Positions 50,681 to 57,853 of a DNA stretch of 57,853 nucleotides are shown piece after piece (positions within the stretch are counted from its first letter, which is position 1; every line of letters begins with the position of its first letter). The notes beneath the pieces are model-generated. The model did not search any database. It had not been told where the DNA came from and was given only the letters and a program-made list of their open reading frames with translations. Made by a program: the position numbers and the translations under genes. Origin of the DNA: JACVRM01 sp036824245 (GTDB taxonomy: Bacteria; Actinomycetota; Thermoleophilia; Gaiellales; Gaiellaceae); contig DAITAO010000009.1 of NCBI GenBank assembly GCA_036824245.1, positions 1-57,853 of the forward strand, given 5' to 3'.

Positions 50681-52924
50681 CTAGATCAGCCCGGCGAGGT
50701 CGTCGAGGCGCACCGGCACACGGGTGAGCGCACGCCCGCTCGCGTCGCGTAAAGCAGCCGCAACGGCAGCGGTGGCGACGACCGTCGAAAACTCGCCGAC
50801 ACCCTTCACGCCGTAGGGCGCGTCAGGCTCGGGGTCCTCGACGAGCACCGAGTCGACGGGCGGCATGTCGAGCGTCGTCGGGATCAGGTAGTCGGTGAAG
50901 CTCGCGTTCGTGATCAGGCCGTCGCGCGTCTGGATCTCCTCCATCAGCGCCAGCCCCAGCCCCTGCGCCGTGCCGCCTTCGATCTGACCCTCAACGGCGA
51001 GCGGGTTGAGCGCGCGGCCGACATCCTGGGCGACGCCGATCCAGACCACGCGGGTCAGGCCGAGCTCGACGTCCACCTCCGCCACCACGCGCATTGCCGC
51101 GCAGGCAAGCGCCACGTGTGCGCGGTCGCCGGTGACCTGGCCCGTCTCGGGGTCGAGCGGCGCCGTGCGGGGGTGGTGGTAGACGCGCTCGACGTCCAGC
51201 TCGTCGCCCGGCGACAGGCTGCCTCCCCTGCGCTCGAGCTCCTCCACGGCCGCTCGGCAGGCCAGCTGGACGGCACCCGCGACCATCCAGGTGAGACGCG
51301 ACGCCGACGCGGAGCCGGCCGAGCCCACGGTGGCGGTGGTGTGCGGCGCGACCACGACGTTCTCGGTCGGCAGCTCGGTGCGGGCAACCTGGAGCACGAC
51401 GTTGGTGACGCCCTGGCCTACCTCGGCGGCAGCGCAGTGCACCTCGGCGGCGACCTCGCCCTGCCCGTCGGCGAACAGCCGCACGCGCGCCGCGGTCGAG
51501 TCGTCGAAGCCCTCCGAGTAGGCGATGTTCTTGAAGCCGACTGCGAACCCCACGCCGCGCCTCACGCCCTCGCCGCGCGTCGTGTTGCCGGCGCCGCCGG
51601 GCAATCGGATCGGGTCGCGCGGCAGCTCCTCGGGCTCGGGCACGGGCAGCTCCGCGCACCGGCGGATGACGTCGGCCACCGGCAGGGAGCCTGTGATGAG
51701 CTGCCCGGTGGGAAGCCGCGCGCCGGTGGCAAGAGCGTTGCGCAAGCGCAGCTCGACGGGGTCGAGCCGTAGCTCGGCGGCCAGCTTGTCCATCTGTGCC
51801 TCGGCCGCGAAGCAGCTCTGCACCGCACCGAAGCCGCGCATCGCCCCGCACGGCGGGTTGTTGGTGTACACGCAGGTCGACTCGATGAGCGTGTTCGGCA
51901 CCGTGTACGGACCGCACGCGAACGAGGCGGCGTTCGACGCCACGGCCGTGGAGCTGGAGGCATACGCGCCGCCGTCGAGCAGGATGCGCATGCGCACGGC
52001 GACGAGCTTCCCGTCTCGCGTGGCACGGTGCTCGGCCCAGATGCGCGCGGGATGCCGGTGCACGTGGCCCCAGAATGACTCCTCGCGCCCGTAGACCATC
52101 TTCACGGGACGCGCCGTGTGGAGCGCGAGCATCGCGCCGTGCACCTGCATGGACAGGTCCTCGCGCCCGCCGAAGGCCCCGCCCACGCCGGCAAGGTGGA
52201 TGCGGACCTGCTCCGGCAGGAGGCCGAGGCACGGCGCCACCTGGTCGCGGTCGACGTGCAGCCACTGTGTCGCGACGTAGATGTCGACGCCGCCTTCGCC
52301 GTCCGGCACGACGAGGCCGGACTCGGGCCCGAGGAACGCCTGGTCCTGGATACCGAGCTCGTAGAAGCCGGAGACGGACGCGTCTCCGCTCGCCTCGGGG
52401 TCACCGTGCCGGATGACGATGTGGCGCACGACGTTGGGCCGCTCGTCCCGGCGAAAGCCGTGGCCCATCGTCGGGCGGCCCGGATGCAGGGGATCCTGCT
52501 CGGTGGCGCGCTCGGGATCCACCACCGGCTCGAGAGGCTCGTAATCGACGCGCACGCGCTCGGCGGCACGGCGAGCCTGCTCGGGATGATCGGCGGCGAC
52601 CAGAGCGACCGGCTCGCCGTGGTAACGAACACGATCGATGGCCAGCACGGGCTGGTCCTGAAACTCCAGTCCATAGCGCTTGGAGCCGGGCACATCCTCG
52701 TGGGTCAGCACCGCGTGCACGCCCTGCACGGCGAGCGCCTGCGACAGGTCGAGTGCTGCAATGCGGGCGTGCGCGTGAGGGCTGCGCACGGTGTGGCCCC
52801 AGAGCATGCCCGCTGCGAATAGGTCGCTGGAGTACGCGAACTCGCCGGTCACCTTGGGCACTGCGTCGACGCGACGGCTGAGCTCGACGATGCGGCCGAC
52901 CTCGAGGTGACGCACCGCGCTCAC
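50681..52924 (-). CDS. Xanthine dehydrogenase, molybdopterin-binding subunit
   Basis: 747 residues. The aldehyde-oxidase/xanthine-dehydrogenase fold: VGRIVELSRRVDAVPKVTGEFAYS, GVGGAFGGREDLSMQVHGAML, CGAMRGFGAVQSCFAAEAQM, and the active-site region PYGVKGVGEFSTV with the catalytic Glu. It hydroxylates hypoxanthine and xanthine to urate. The substrate is inferred from the purine genes nearby. The GTG at 52924 overlaps the phosphatase stop (GTGA). The long frame upstream of 52924 is a shadow. Confidence 0.9.
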   Translation of the reverse strand: MSAVRHLEVGRIVELSRRVDAVPKVTGEFAYSSDLFAAGMLWGHTVRSPHAHARIAALDLSQALAVQGVHAVLTHEDVPGSKRYGLEFQDQPVLAIDRVRYHGEPVALVAADHPEQARRAAERVRVDYEPLEPVVDPERATEQDPLHPGRPTMGHGFRRDERPNVVRHIVIRHGDPEASGDASVSGFYELGIQDQAFLGPESGLVVPDGEGGVDIYVATQWLHVDRDQVAPCLGLLPEQVRIHLAGVGGAFGGREDLSMQVHGAMLALHTARPVKMVYGREESFWGHVHRHPARIWAEHRATRDGKLVAVRMRILLDGGAYASSSTAVASNAASFACGPYTVPNTLIESTCVYTNNPPCGAMRGFGAVQSCFAAEAQMDKLAAELRLDPVELRLRNALATGARLPTGQLITGSLPVADVIRRCAELPVPEPEELPRDPIRLPGGAGNTTRGEGVRRGVGFAVGFKNIAYSEGFDDSTAARVRLFADGQGEVAAEVHCAAAEVGQGVTNVVLQVARTELPTENVVVAPHTTATVGSAGSASASRLTWMVAGAVQLACRAAVEELERRGGSLSPGDELDVERVYHHPRTAPLDPETGQVTGDRAHVALACAAMRVVAEVDVELGLTRVVWIGVAQDVGRALNPLAVEGQIEGGTAQGLGLALMEEIQTRDGLITNASFTDYLIPTTLDMPPVDSVLVEDPEPDAPYGVKGVGEFSTVVATAAVAAALRDASGRALTRVPVRLDDLAGLI

Positions 52925-53313
52925 CCCTGCACCTCCGCGAGCAGCTCTCGAACTGCCTCGTCGATAGCGCGATACGCAGTGCGATAGGCCGCCGGGCCGC
53001 CATCGATCGGGTCCGGGACGTCGAGCGCGCCGGCCGGCCGGCCGCGCTGCTCGAGCTCGGCCGCCATCCACGGCTCCATGGCCACGGTCAACTCGGCCCA
53101 GTCGAGCCCTTCGTCCGTCAGCGGTGCGGACCGATGTGCGGAGAGATCGACGCCGAACTCCCGTGCGACCGCGATCGCGTCGGGCGGAGCCGGACTTTGG
53201 TGAGAAGCGAAGAGTCCGGCGCTGCGCGCGTCGACGCGTGCGTGCTGCTCGGCGACTCCGGCGGCGAACGGACTGCGGCAGGTGTTTCCCCAGCACACGA
53301 AGAGCACGTTCAC
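52921..53313 (-). CDS. Low-molecular-weight protein-tyrosine phosphatase-like protein
   Basis: 130 residues. Starts MNVLFVCWGNTCRSPFAAGV: Cys7-x5-Arg13-Ser P-loop of LMW-PTPs and arsenate reductases. The general-acid Asp is in VPDPIDGG. ARSAGLFASHQSPAPPDAIAVAREFGVDLSAH is typical of the family. It sits inside the xanthine dehydrogenase operon, overlapping genes on both sides by four bases (GTGA), which is unusual. It may act on a phosphotyrosine of the polysaccharide kinase or have a role in enzyme maturation; neither is shown. Confidence 0.85.
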   Translation of the reverse strand: MNVLFVCWGNTCRSPFAAGVAEQHARVDARSAGLFASHQSPAPPDAIAVAREFGVDLSAHRSAPLTDEGLDWAELTVAMEPWMAAELEQRGRPAGALDVPDPIDGGPAAYRTAYRAIDEAVRELLAEVQG

Positions 53314-53765
53314 GGGCCCGTTGCCAGCCGCACGGCGTCGAGGATCTTGGCGTAGCCGGTGCAGCGGCAGAGGTTGCCGGACAGGGCCTCGCGGATCTCA
53401 TCGTCCGTTGGATTGGGCACGCGCGCGAGCAGGTCGACCGTGGCGACGACCAGCCCCGGCGTGCAGAACCCGCACTGCACGGCGCCGGCCTCGGCGAACG
53501 CCTCCTGAGCGCGGTGAAGCCGGCCTTCGTCGGCCAGGCCTTCGATGGTCACGACCTCCCGGCCGTCTGCCTGCGCCGCCAGCACCAAGCAGGCGCACAC
53601 CAGTACGCCGTCGAGCAGTACCGAGCACGAGCCGCACTCGCCCTGCTCGCAAGCATTCTTCGAGCCCGGCAAGCCCAGCCGCTCGCGCAAGGCGTAGAGG
53701 AGGCTCTCGCCCGGCCAGACGTCGGTCTCGAGCTGCTCTCCGTTGACGACGATCTCCACCCTCAT
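53310..53765 (-). CDS. Xanthine dehydrogenase, 2Fe-2S subunit
   Basis: 151 residues. Both cluster motifs are complete: C-E-Q-G-E-C-G-S-C with VCACLVLA, and QCGFCTPG with CRCTGY. It passes electrons from the molybdenum centre to FAD. An ATG at 53765 overlaps the FAD-subunit stop (ATGA) and is preferred over an ATG three codons upstream. Confidence 0.92.
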   Translation of the reverse strand: MRVEIVVNGEQLETDVWPGESLLYALRERLGLPGSKNACEQGECGSCSVLLDGVLVCACLVLAAQADGREVVTIEGLADEGRLHRAQEAFAEAGAVQCGFCTPGLVVATVDLLARVPNPTDDEIREALSGNLCRCTGYAKILDAVRLATGP

Positions 53766-54553
53766 ACAAGGCACCGGTCCAACGCGCGCTCCGTCATGAC
53801 GCGCAGAGAGTGGCGACGGTAGGCGGCGGTGCCGCGTACGTCGTCGATGGGCCGCGCCGCCGCCGCGACCTGCTCGGCGAAGCCGTCGCGCTCGGAGATC
53901 GGCGCCGAGACGAACGTCGTCACGGGCGCCGCCGAGCCGAAGGCGGCGCGAAGCTCTCCCCGCTCCGGGTCGGCCGCCAGCGCCAGCGAGCAGACGGCGA
54001 TCACCATCGCGTTACGGGGCCCGATCTTCATGAACGTCTGCCGCGCCCCGCTCGGCGTGACGCGCACTCCGATGATGAGCTCGTCAGGCTCGAGCGCGTT
54101 GCGCCTGGGGCCAACGAGAAAGCTCTCGAGAGCGACGGTTCGCGAGCCGCGGACGCTCGCGAGCTCCACCTCGGCCCGTTCCACGAGCAGCGGCGGCAGC
54201 GCGTCTCCGGCCGGGGAAGCCGTGCCGACGTTGCCGCCGATCGTGCCGCGGTTGCGGATCTGCGGCGAGCCGACCGTGCGGGCTGCCTCGGCGAGTGCCG
54301 GAAGCAGCTCGGCGAGCGGCTCCTGCATCGCCTCGCTGTACGTGAGCGAAGCTCCCAACCGGACCGTTCCGTCCTCGCGCGACCAGCCGCGCAGCTCGCG
54401 CACGCGGTTCAGGTTGAGCAGCGCGGGCGGCCTGGCGCGGTCGAAGTTGAGCTCGACCATCACGTCCGTGCCGCCTTCGATCGGGACTGCATCCGGATGC
54501 TCGGACTTGAGCCGCAGCGCCTCGTCGAGCGTGCTCGGCGTGAAAACGTCCAC
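53762..54553 (-). CDS. Xanthine dehydrogenase, FAD-binding subunit
   Basis: 263 residues. PIEGGTDVMVELNF is the FAD-binding loop, followed by TVGSPQIRNRGTIGGNVGTASPAGDALPPLLV, typical of CoxM-type subunits. It takes electrons to NAD or another acceptor. The first gene of the four-gene operon FAD, FeS, phosphatase, Mo. Its ATG is 32 bases from the divergent adenine deaminase ATG, so promoters share this short gap. Confidence 0.9.
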   Translation of the reverse strand: MDVFTPSTLDEALRLKSEHPDAVPIEGGTDVMVELNFDRARPPALLNLNRVRELRGWSREDGTVRLGASLTYSEAMQEPLAELLPALAEAARTVGSPQIRNRGTIGGNVGTASPAGDALPPLLVERAEVELASVRGSRTVALESFLVGPRRNALEPDELIIGVRVTPSGARQTFMKIGPRNAMVIAVCSLALAADPERGELRAAFGSAAPVTTFVSAPISERDGFAEQVAAAARPIDDVRGTAAYRRHSLRVMTERALDRCLV

Positions 54554-54585
54554 GGCGCAAGCCTAGATGGGTAGGGTCGAGCTCC

Positions 54586-56283
54586 ATGGCCGACCTCGCC
54601 CGCCGCCTCGCCGTGGCCCGCGGCGACGAGCCCGCCGACCTGGTGCTGCGCGGCGGGTTGATCTTCTCCTCGTTCACGCGCGAGTGGCTGGAAGGCGATC
54701 TGGCGGTCGCGGACGGCTTCGTGGCCGGGGTCGGCCAGTACGACGGGGCCGAGGTTGTCGACGCCACGGAGCGCTTCCTCGTGCCCGGCTTCATCGACGC
54801 GCACATGCACCTGGAATCCTCCAAGGTCCTGGTCGACGAGTTCGCGCGCCTCGTGCTGCCGCTCGGGACGACTGCGGTCGTCGCCGACCCGCACGAGATC
54901 GCCAACGTGCTCGGCACCGACGGCATCCACTGGCTTGCCGACCTCTGCCAGGACCTGCCACTCGAGGTCTACTTCATGGCCTCGTCGTGCGTGCCGGCGT
55001 CGCCGTTCGAGTCACCGCGGCGCCCGCTCCTGCCGGGCGACCTGGAAGGGCTGCTCCGGCGGCGCCGTGTGATCGGCCTCGCGGAGATGATGAACTTCCC
55101 GGGCGTCGTCTCGGGCCAGCCGTCGGAACTCGCCAAGCTCAGCCTCACCGGGGCGGACCACGTCGACGGGCACGCGCCGGCGCTGCTCGGCAAGGCGCTC
55201 AACGCCTACGCCGCTGCCGGCATCCGCTCTGACCACGAGGCGACCACGCTCGAGGAGGGCCGCGAGCGGCTGCGCGCCGGCATGTGGGTGCTGATCCGCG
55301 AGGCATCGGGGGCACGCAACCTCCATGCGCTGCTACCGCTGGTCGACGAGTTCGGGCCGCACCGCCTCGCCTTTTGCACGGACGACCGCGAGCCCGAGCA
55401 CATCGCCGACGAGGGACACATCAACTCGATGGCGCGCGCCGCGGTCGCGGCCGGCGTCAAGCCCGAAGACGCGCTCGTGATGGCGTCGCTCAACCCGGCT
55501 CTGTGGCACGGGCTGAAGCACCTTGGTGCGCTTGCTCCCGGCTACCAGGCAGACGTCGTCGTCCTCTCCGATCTCGAGCGCTTCGAGCCTGAGCTCGTGT
55601 TGAAGGCCGGGCACCGGATCGGGGAGATCCGCAGCGCCGACGTTCCCGACTGGGTGCGTCACACCGTGCGCATCCGGCCGGTCGCCTCGAACCACTTCCG
55701 TATCCCCTGGGAGGGAGGCCGCGCGCGCGTGATCGGCATCGTGCCCGACCAGATCGTCACCGATTCTCTGGTCGAAGCGCCGGCGGTCGACAACGGGCTA
55801 GCGGTCGCCGATCCCGAGCGCGACCTCGCCAAGATCGCCGTGCTGGAACGCCATCTCGGCACGGGCCGTATCGGGCTGGGCTTCGTACGTGGCTTCGGAC
55901 TGCGCACGGGTGCACTCGCCTCGACGGTGGCGCACGACGCGCACAACGTGATCGTCGTGGGAGTGGACGACGACGACATGGCCCGGGCCGTCGGACGCCT
56001 CGCGGAGACGGGCGGAGGAGTCGTGGTCGTCGAGGACCGGGGAGTGCGCGCCGAGCTGCCCCTCCCCGTCGCAGGGCTGCTCTCGGCAGCGCCGCTCGAC
56101 GAGGTGGTGCACGCAAGTCGCGGCTGCGTCGAAGCAGCACACGCGCTCGGGTGCCGGCTTGCCTCGCCGTTCCAGTCGATGGCCTTTCTCGCGCTCTCGG
56201 TGATCCCCAGCCTCAAGATCACCGACCGAGGGCTGGTCGACGTCGACCGCTTCGAGCTCGTGCCGCTGCGCGCAGACAGCTGA
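54586..56283 (+). CDS. ade: Adenine deaminase
   Basis: 565 residues, normal length. Metal-binding amidohydrolase: VPGFIDAHMHLESSKV, TTAVVADPHEIANV, VYFMASSCVPASPFE, VDGHAPALLGKALNAY and CTDDREPEHI. The C-terminal Ade domain is complete (TVAHDAHNVIVVGVDDDDMARAV). Converts adenine to hypoxanthine, feeding the divergent xanthine dehydrogenase. Confidence 0.95.
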   Translation: MADLARRLAVARGDEPADLVLRGGLIFSSFTREWLEGDLAVADGFVAGVGQYDGAEVVDATERFLVPGFIDAHMHLESSKVLVDEFARLVLPLGTTAVVADPHEIANVLGTDGIHWLADLCQDLPLEVYFMASSCVPASPFESPRRPLLPGDLEGLLRRRRVIGLAEMMNFPGVVSGQPSELAKLSLTGADHVDGHAPALLGKALNAYAAAGIRSDHEATTLEEGRERLRAGMWVLIREASGARNLHALLPLVDEFGPHRLAFCTDDREPEHIADEGHINSMARAAVAAGVKPEDALVMASLNPALWHGLKHLGALAPGYQADVVVLSDLERFEPELVLKAGHRIGEIRSADVPDWVRHTVRIRPVASNHFRIPWEGGRARVIGIVPDQIVTDSLVEAPAVDNGLAVADPERDLAKIAVLERHLGTGRIGLGFVRGFGLRTGALASTVAHDAHNVIVVGVDDDDMARAVGRLAETGGGVVVVEDRGVRAELPLPVAGLLSAAPLDEVVHASRGCVEAAHALGCRLASPFQSMAFLALSVIPSLKITDRGLVDVDRFELVPLRADS

Positions 56284-57617
56284 TGGCGACGCTCTTCGCC
56301 GGCGCCTACGTCGTCACGATGAACGACGGGGAGGCGGAGCACCCGGACGGCTGGCTGCTCGTCGAGGACGGGCTGATCCAGGCGGTCGGCGACGGTGCGC
56401 GGCCCAGCGCCGGCGAGCAGGTCGACCTCGGCGGCGCGCTGGTCACACCCGGGCTCGTCAACACGCACCACCACCTCTGCCAGACGCTTACGCGTGCCCG
56501 CGCGCAGGAGGCCGACCTGTTCACGTGGCTCAAGGCTCTCTACCCCGTGTGGGCGAAGCTCGACGCCGAGGCTCAGTACGCAGCCGCGCGCACCGGGCTT
56601 GCGGAGCTCGCGCTGTCGGGCTGCACGACGGTCTTCGACCACCACTACGTCTTTCCGCACGGGCAGAGCGGCCTCGTGGAGGCCGAGGTGCAGGCCGCCC
56701 GTGAGCTCGGCGTGCGGATCGTCGCCTCGCGCGGCTCGATGGACCTCGGCGAGTCGGACGGCGGGCTGCCGCCGGACTTGCTCGTGGAGGATCCGGACGA
56801 GGTGCTCGCGGACACCGAGCGGCTCGCCGGCGCGTTGCACGAAGCGGGGGCCGGCGCGCGTGTGCAGATTGCGGTGGCGCCCTGCTCGCCGTTCTCCGTC
56901 ACGGGCCGACTGCTGGAGGAGTCTGCCGTCCTCGCACGGCGCCTCGGCCTGCCTCTCCATACGCATCTCGCGGAGACCGTGGAGGAGGAGCACTACTGCC
57001 TCGAGCTCTACGGACGGCGCCCAGTCGAGTACCTCGAGCAGCTCGGCTGGCTGGGCGAGGACGTCTGGTGCGCGCATTGCGTGCACCTGTCCGGTCCGGA
57101 CGTGGCGCGCTTCGCGGCGACGGGCACGGGCGTCGCGCATTGTCCGACGTCCAACCTGCGGCTCGGCGCAGGCGTGGCGCCGGTACGGCAGCTTGTCGAT
57201 GCGGGCGTGCGAGTCGGGCTGGGAGTTGACGGGTCGGCCTCGAACGAGCGCAGCGACCTCGGGCTCGAGCTCAAGCAGGCGCTGCTCGTGGCGCGTGGCC
57301 GGGGCGGCCCGGCCGCGATGACAGCGCGGGAGGCGCTGCGGCTCGGAACGCGAGGCGGGGCGGCGCTGTTGCGCCGCGATGACATCGGGTCGCTCACGCC
57401 GGGTCGCTGCGCGGATTTCGCGGTGTGGCGTCTGGACGGCCTGGAGCTTGGTGGAGCCGGCGATCCCGTGGCAGGACTGGTGTTTTCGGCCCCGCACAGG
57501 GTGGATCGCCTCTACGTGGGCGGCGAGGAGGTCGTACGCGACAGCCGCCTCGTGCACGCCGACGAGAGCCAGATTGCCCAGGAGCATCGCCGTCAGGCGA
57601 GAAAGTTCGCCTCGTGA
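56283..57617 (+). CDS. Amidohydrolase of the guanine/8-oxoguanine deaminase (TRZ/ATZ) group
   Basis: 444 residues. Metal motif TPGLVNTHHHLCQTLTRA, later HTHLAETVEEEHYC, CAHCVHLSGPDVARFA, VAHCPTSNLRLGAGVAP and GVDGSASNERSDLG. This is the pattern of 8-oxoguanine deaminase and atrazine-chlorohydrolase-like enzymes. The purine context makes guanine or 8-oxoguanine the likely substrate. The ATG shares a base with the ade stop (TGATG), so translation is coupled. Confidence 0.85.
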   Translation: MATLFAGAYVVTMNDGEAEHPDGWLLVEDGLIQAVGDGARPSAGEQVDLGGALVTPGLVNTHHHLCQTLTRARAQEADLFTWLKALYPVWAKLDAEAQYAAARTGLAELALSGCTTVFDHHYVFPHGQSGLVEAEVQAARELGVRIVASRGSMDLGESDGGLPPDLLVEDPDEVLADTERLAGALHEAGAGARVQIAVAPCSPFSVTGRLLEESAVLARRLGLPLHTHLAETVEEEHYCLELYGRRPVEYLEQLGWLGEDVWCAHCVHLSGPDVARFAATGTGVAHCPTSNLRLGAGVAPVRQLVDAGVRVGLGVDGSASNERSDLGLELKQALLVARGRGGPAAMTAREALRLGTRGGAALLRRDDIGSLTPGRCADFAVWRLDGLELGGAGDPVAGLVFSAPHRVDRLYVGGEEVVRDSRLVHADESQIAQEHRRQARKFAS

Positions 57618-57637
57618 GGAAGACCCGACACATGGAG

Positions 57638-57700
57638 GGACTGTCCCCGAACGGGGACTGTCCCGTCAGCTTCGCCCCTTACCGAAACGACTGTCCCGTC
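57638..57700. repeat. Cluster of GACTGTCCC repeats with a palindrome
   Basis: In the 103-base gap after the amidohydrolase gene, GACTGTCCC appears three times (57639, 57656 and 57689). The first two surround a perfect palindrome GTCCCCG-AA-CGGGGAC (57643-57658). GGGGACAGT in the paaB insert is the complement of ACTGTCCCC, hinting that both belong to one repeat family. Confidence 0.6.
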
Positions 57701-57720
57701 GGCGTCGTGCTGGTGCGGTC

Positions 57721-57843
57721 GTGAGCGCGTCGCTTTCGACCCACGTTCTCGACACCGCCGCGGGCCGCCCCGCCGCCGGCGTGCGCGTCGAGCTGTGGGG
57801 GCAAGGAAATGGCTTGGATAATGGACACATACTCTGCACTTAA
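57721..57843 (+). pseudogene. 5' fragment of a hydroxyisourate hydrolase (transthyretin-like) gene
   Basis: GTG start. The first 25 codons give SASLSTHVLDTAAGRPAAGV and then RVELW, the conserved N-terminus of 5-hydroxyisourate hydrolase (LSTHVLD motif with the catalytic His). The frame then changes to an unrelated AT-rich sequence and stops at 57841. A full enzyme has about 110 residues, so the gene is broken here. It would act after xanthine dehydrogenase and uricase in urate breakdown. Confidence 0.7.
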
Positions 57844-57853
57844 GGGCAATTAC
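57796..57853. mobile_element. AT-rich foreign sequence at the window end (probable insertion-sequence end)
   Basis: Base composition falls from about 70% to about 42% GC at the point where the hydroxyisourate hydrolase reading is lost. The sequence (with ATAATGGACACATAC) looks like the end of an insertion sequence, but only about 58 bases are visible and no transposase can be seen. An assembly junction is the alternative. Confidence 0.4.

Noticed and set aside
55659..57587. A 642-codon minus-strand open frame
   Set aside because: Antisense to adenine deaminase and the amidohydrolase, both recognised throughout. The product has no domain features.

Overview
The window is about 58 kb of very GC-rich bacterial DNA. 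It has dense gene packing, frequent GTG starts and many 1-4 base gene overlaps. Gene content fits an actinobacterium: a Wzx/Wzy-type polysaccharide locus with no outer-membrane export protein, a GerW/YtfJ-like spore protein, a phenylacetyl-CoA epoxidase operon and a coxMSL-type xanthine dehydrogenase. A deep-branching class such as Thermoleophilia is my guess from overall gene style, not something I could test. I see no rRNA, tRNA or CRISPR array.

Layout. (1) 1-6800, almost all on the minus strand: a 2-oxoacid dehydrogenase complex (E1-alpha, E1-beta, and an E2 cut by the window edge) with a GNAT acetyltransferase and a HIRAN protein between E1-beta and E2; then a secreted hydrolase, a PadR regulator, a lipid kinase and a methyltransferase. 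(2) 6800-30700: a complete extracellular or capsular polysaccharide locus. It has an initiating phosphoglycosyltransferase, a flippase, an O-antigen-ligase/polymerase-like protein and a chain-length regulator fused to a tyrosine kinase. It also has six GT4 and three GT2 glycosyltransferases, an asparagine-synthase-type amidotransferase, FkbM and other methyltransferases, a PIG-L deacetylase and a large secreted clan-A glycosidase. Twelve of these genes form one minus-strand operon from 30685 to 15935, nearly every junction overlapping. (3) 30800-39600: three large secreted proteases (one M36 metallopeptidase, two S8 subtilases), with hairpin terminators and a short possible small transcript. 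(4) 39600-40470: a TrmB-type regulator. (5) 40500-50650: a TetR/PaaR-like regulator with its operator, paaABCD, three related small lipoproteins around an XRE regulator, three crotonases, an HtrA-like protease, a GerW-like protein, an EthD-like protein, a YdcZ-type membrane protein and a tRNA-binding-domain protein. (6) 50681-57853: purine catabolism (xanthine dehydrogenase, adenine deaminase, a guanine/8-oxoguanine deaminase-like amidohydrolase, and the 5' end of a hydroxyisourate hydrolase gene broken by AT-rich foreign DNA at the window end).

Most noteworthy signals. (a) A dyad motif, ACC-N7-GTGGTG, recurs five times on the minus strand, in promoter-like positions before the polysaccharide-initiating transferase, the M36 protease (two copies), an S8 protease and a short unannotated unit. 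This suggests one regulon for matrix polysaccharide and secreted proteases. (b) One S8 protease carries nine Tyr-Ala-Val tripeptides in its propeptide. (c) A 157-bp insertion bounded by a 16-bp direct repeat splits what was apparently a GTGA-overlapping paaA-paaB junction and gave paaB a new N-terminus. (d) A low-molecular-weight tyrosine phosphatase gene sits inside the xanthine dehydrogenase operon. All of these come from reading sequence; no database search was possible.
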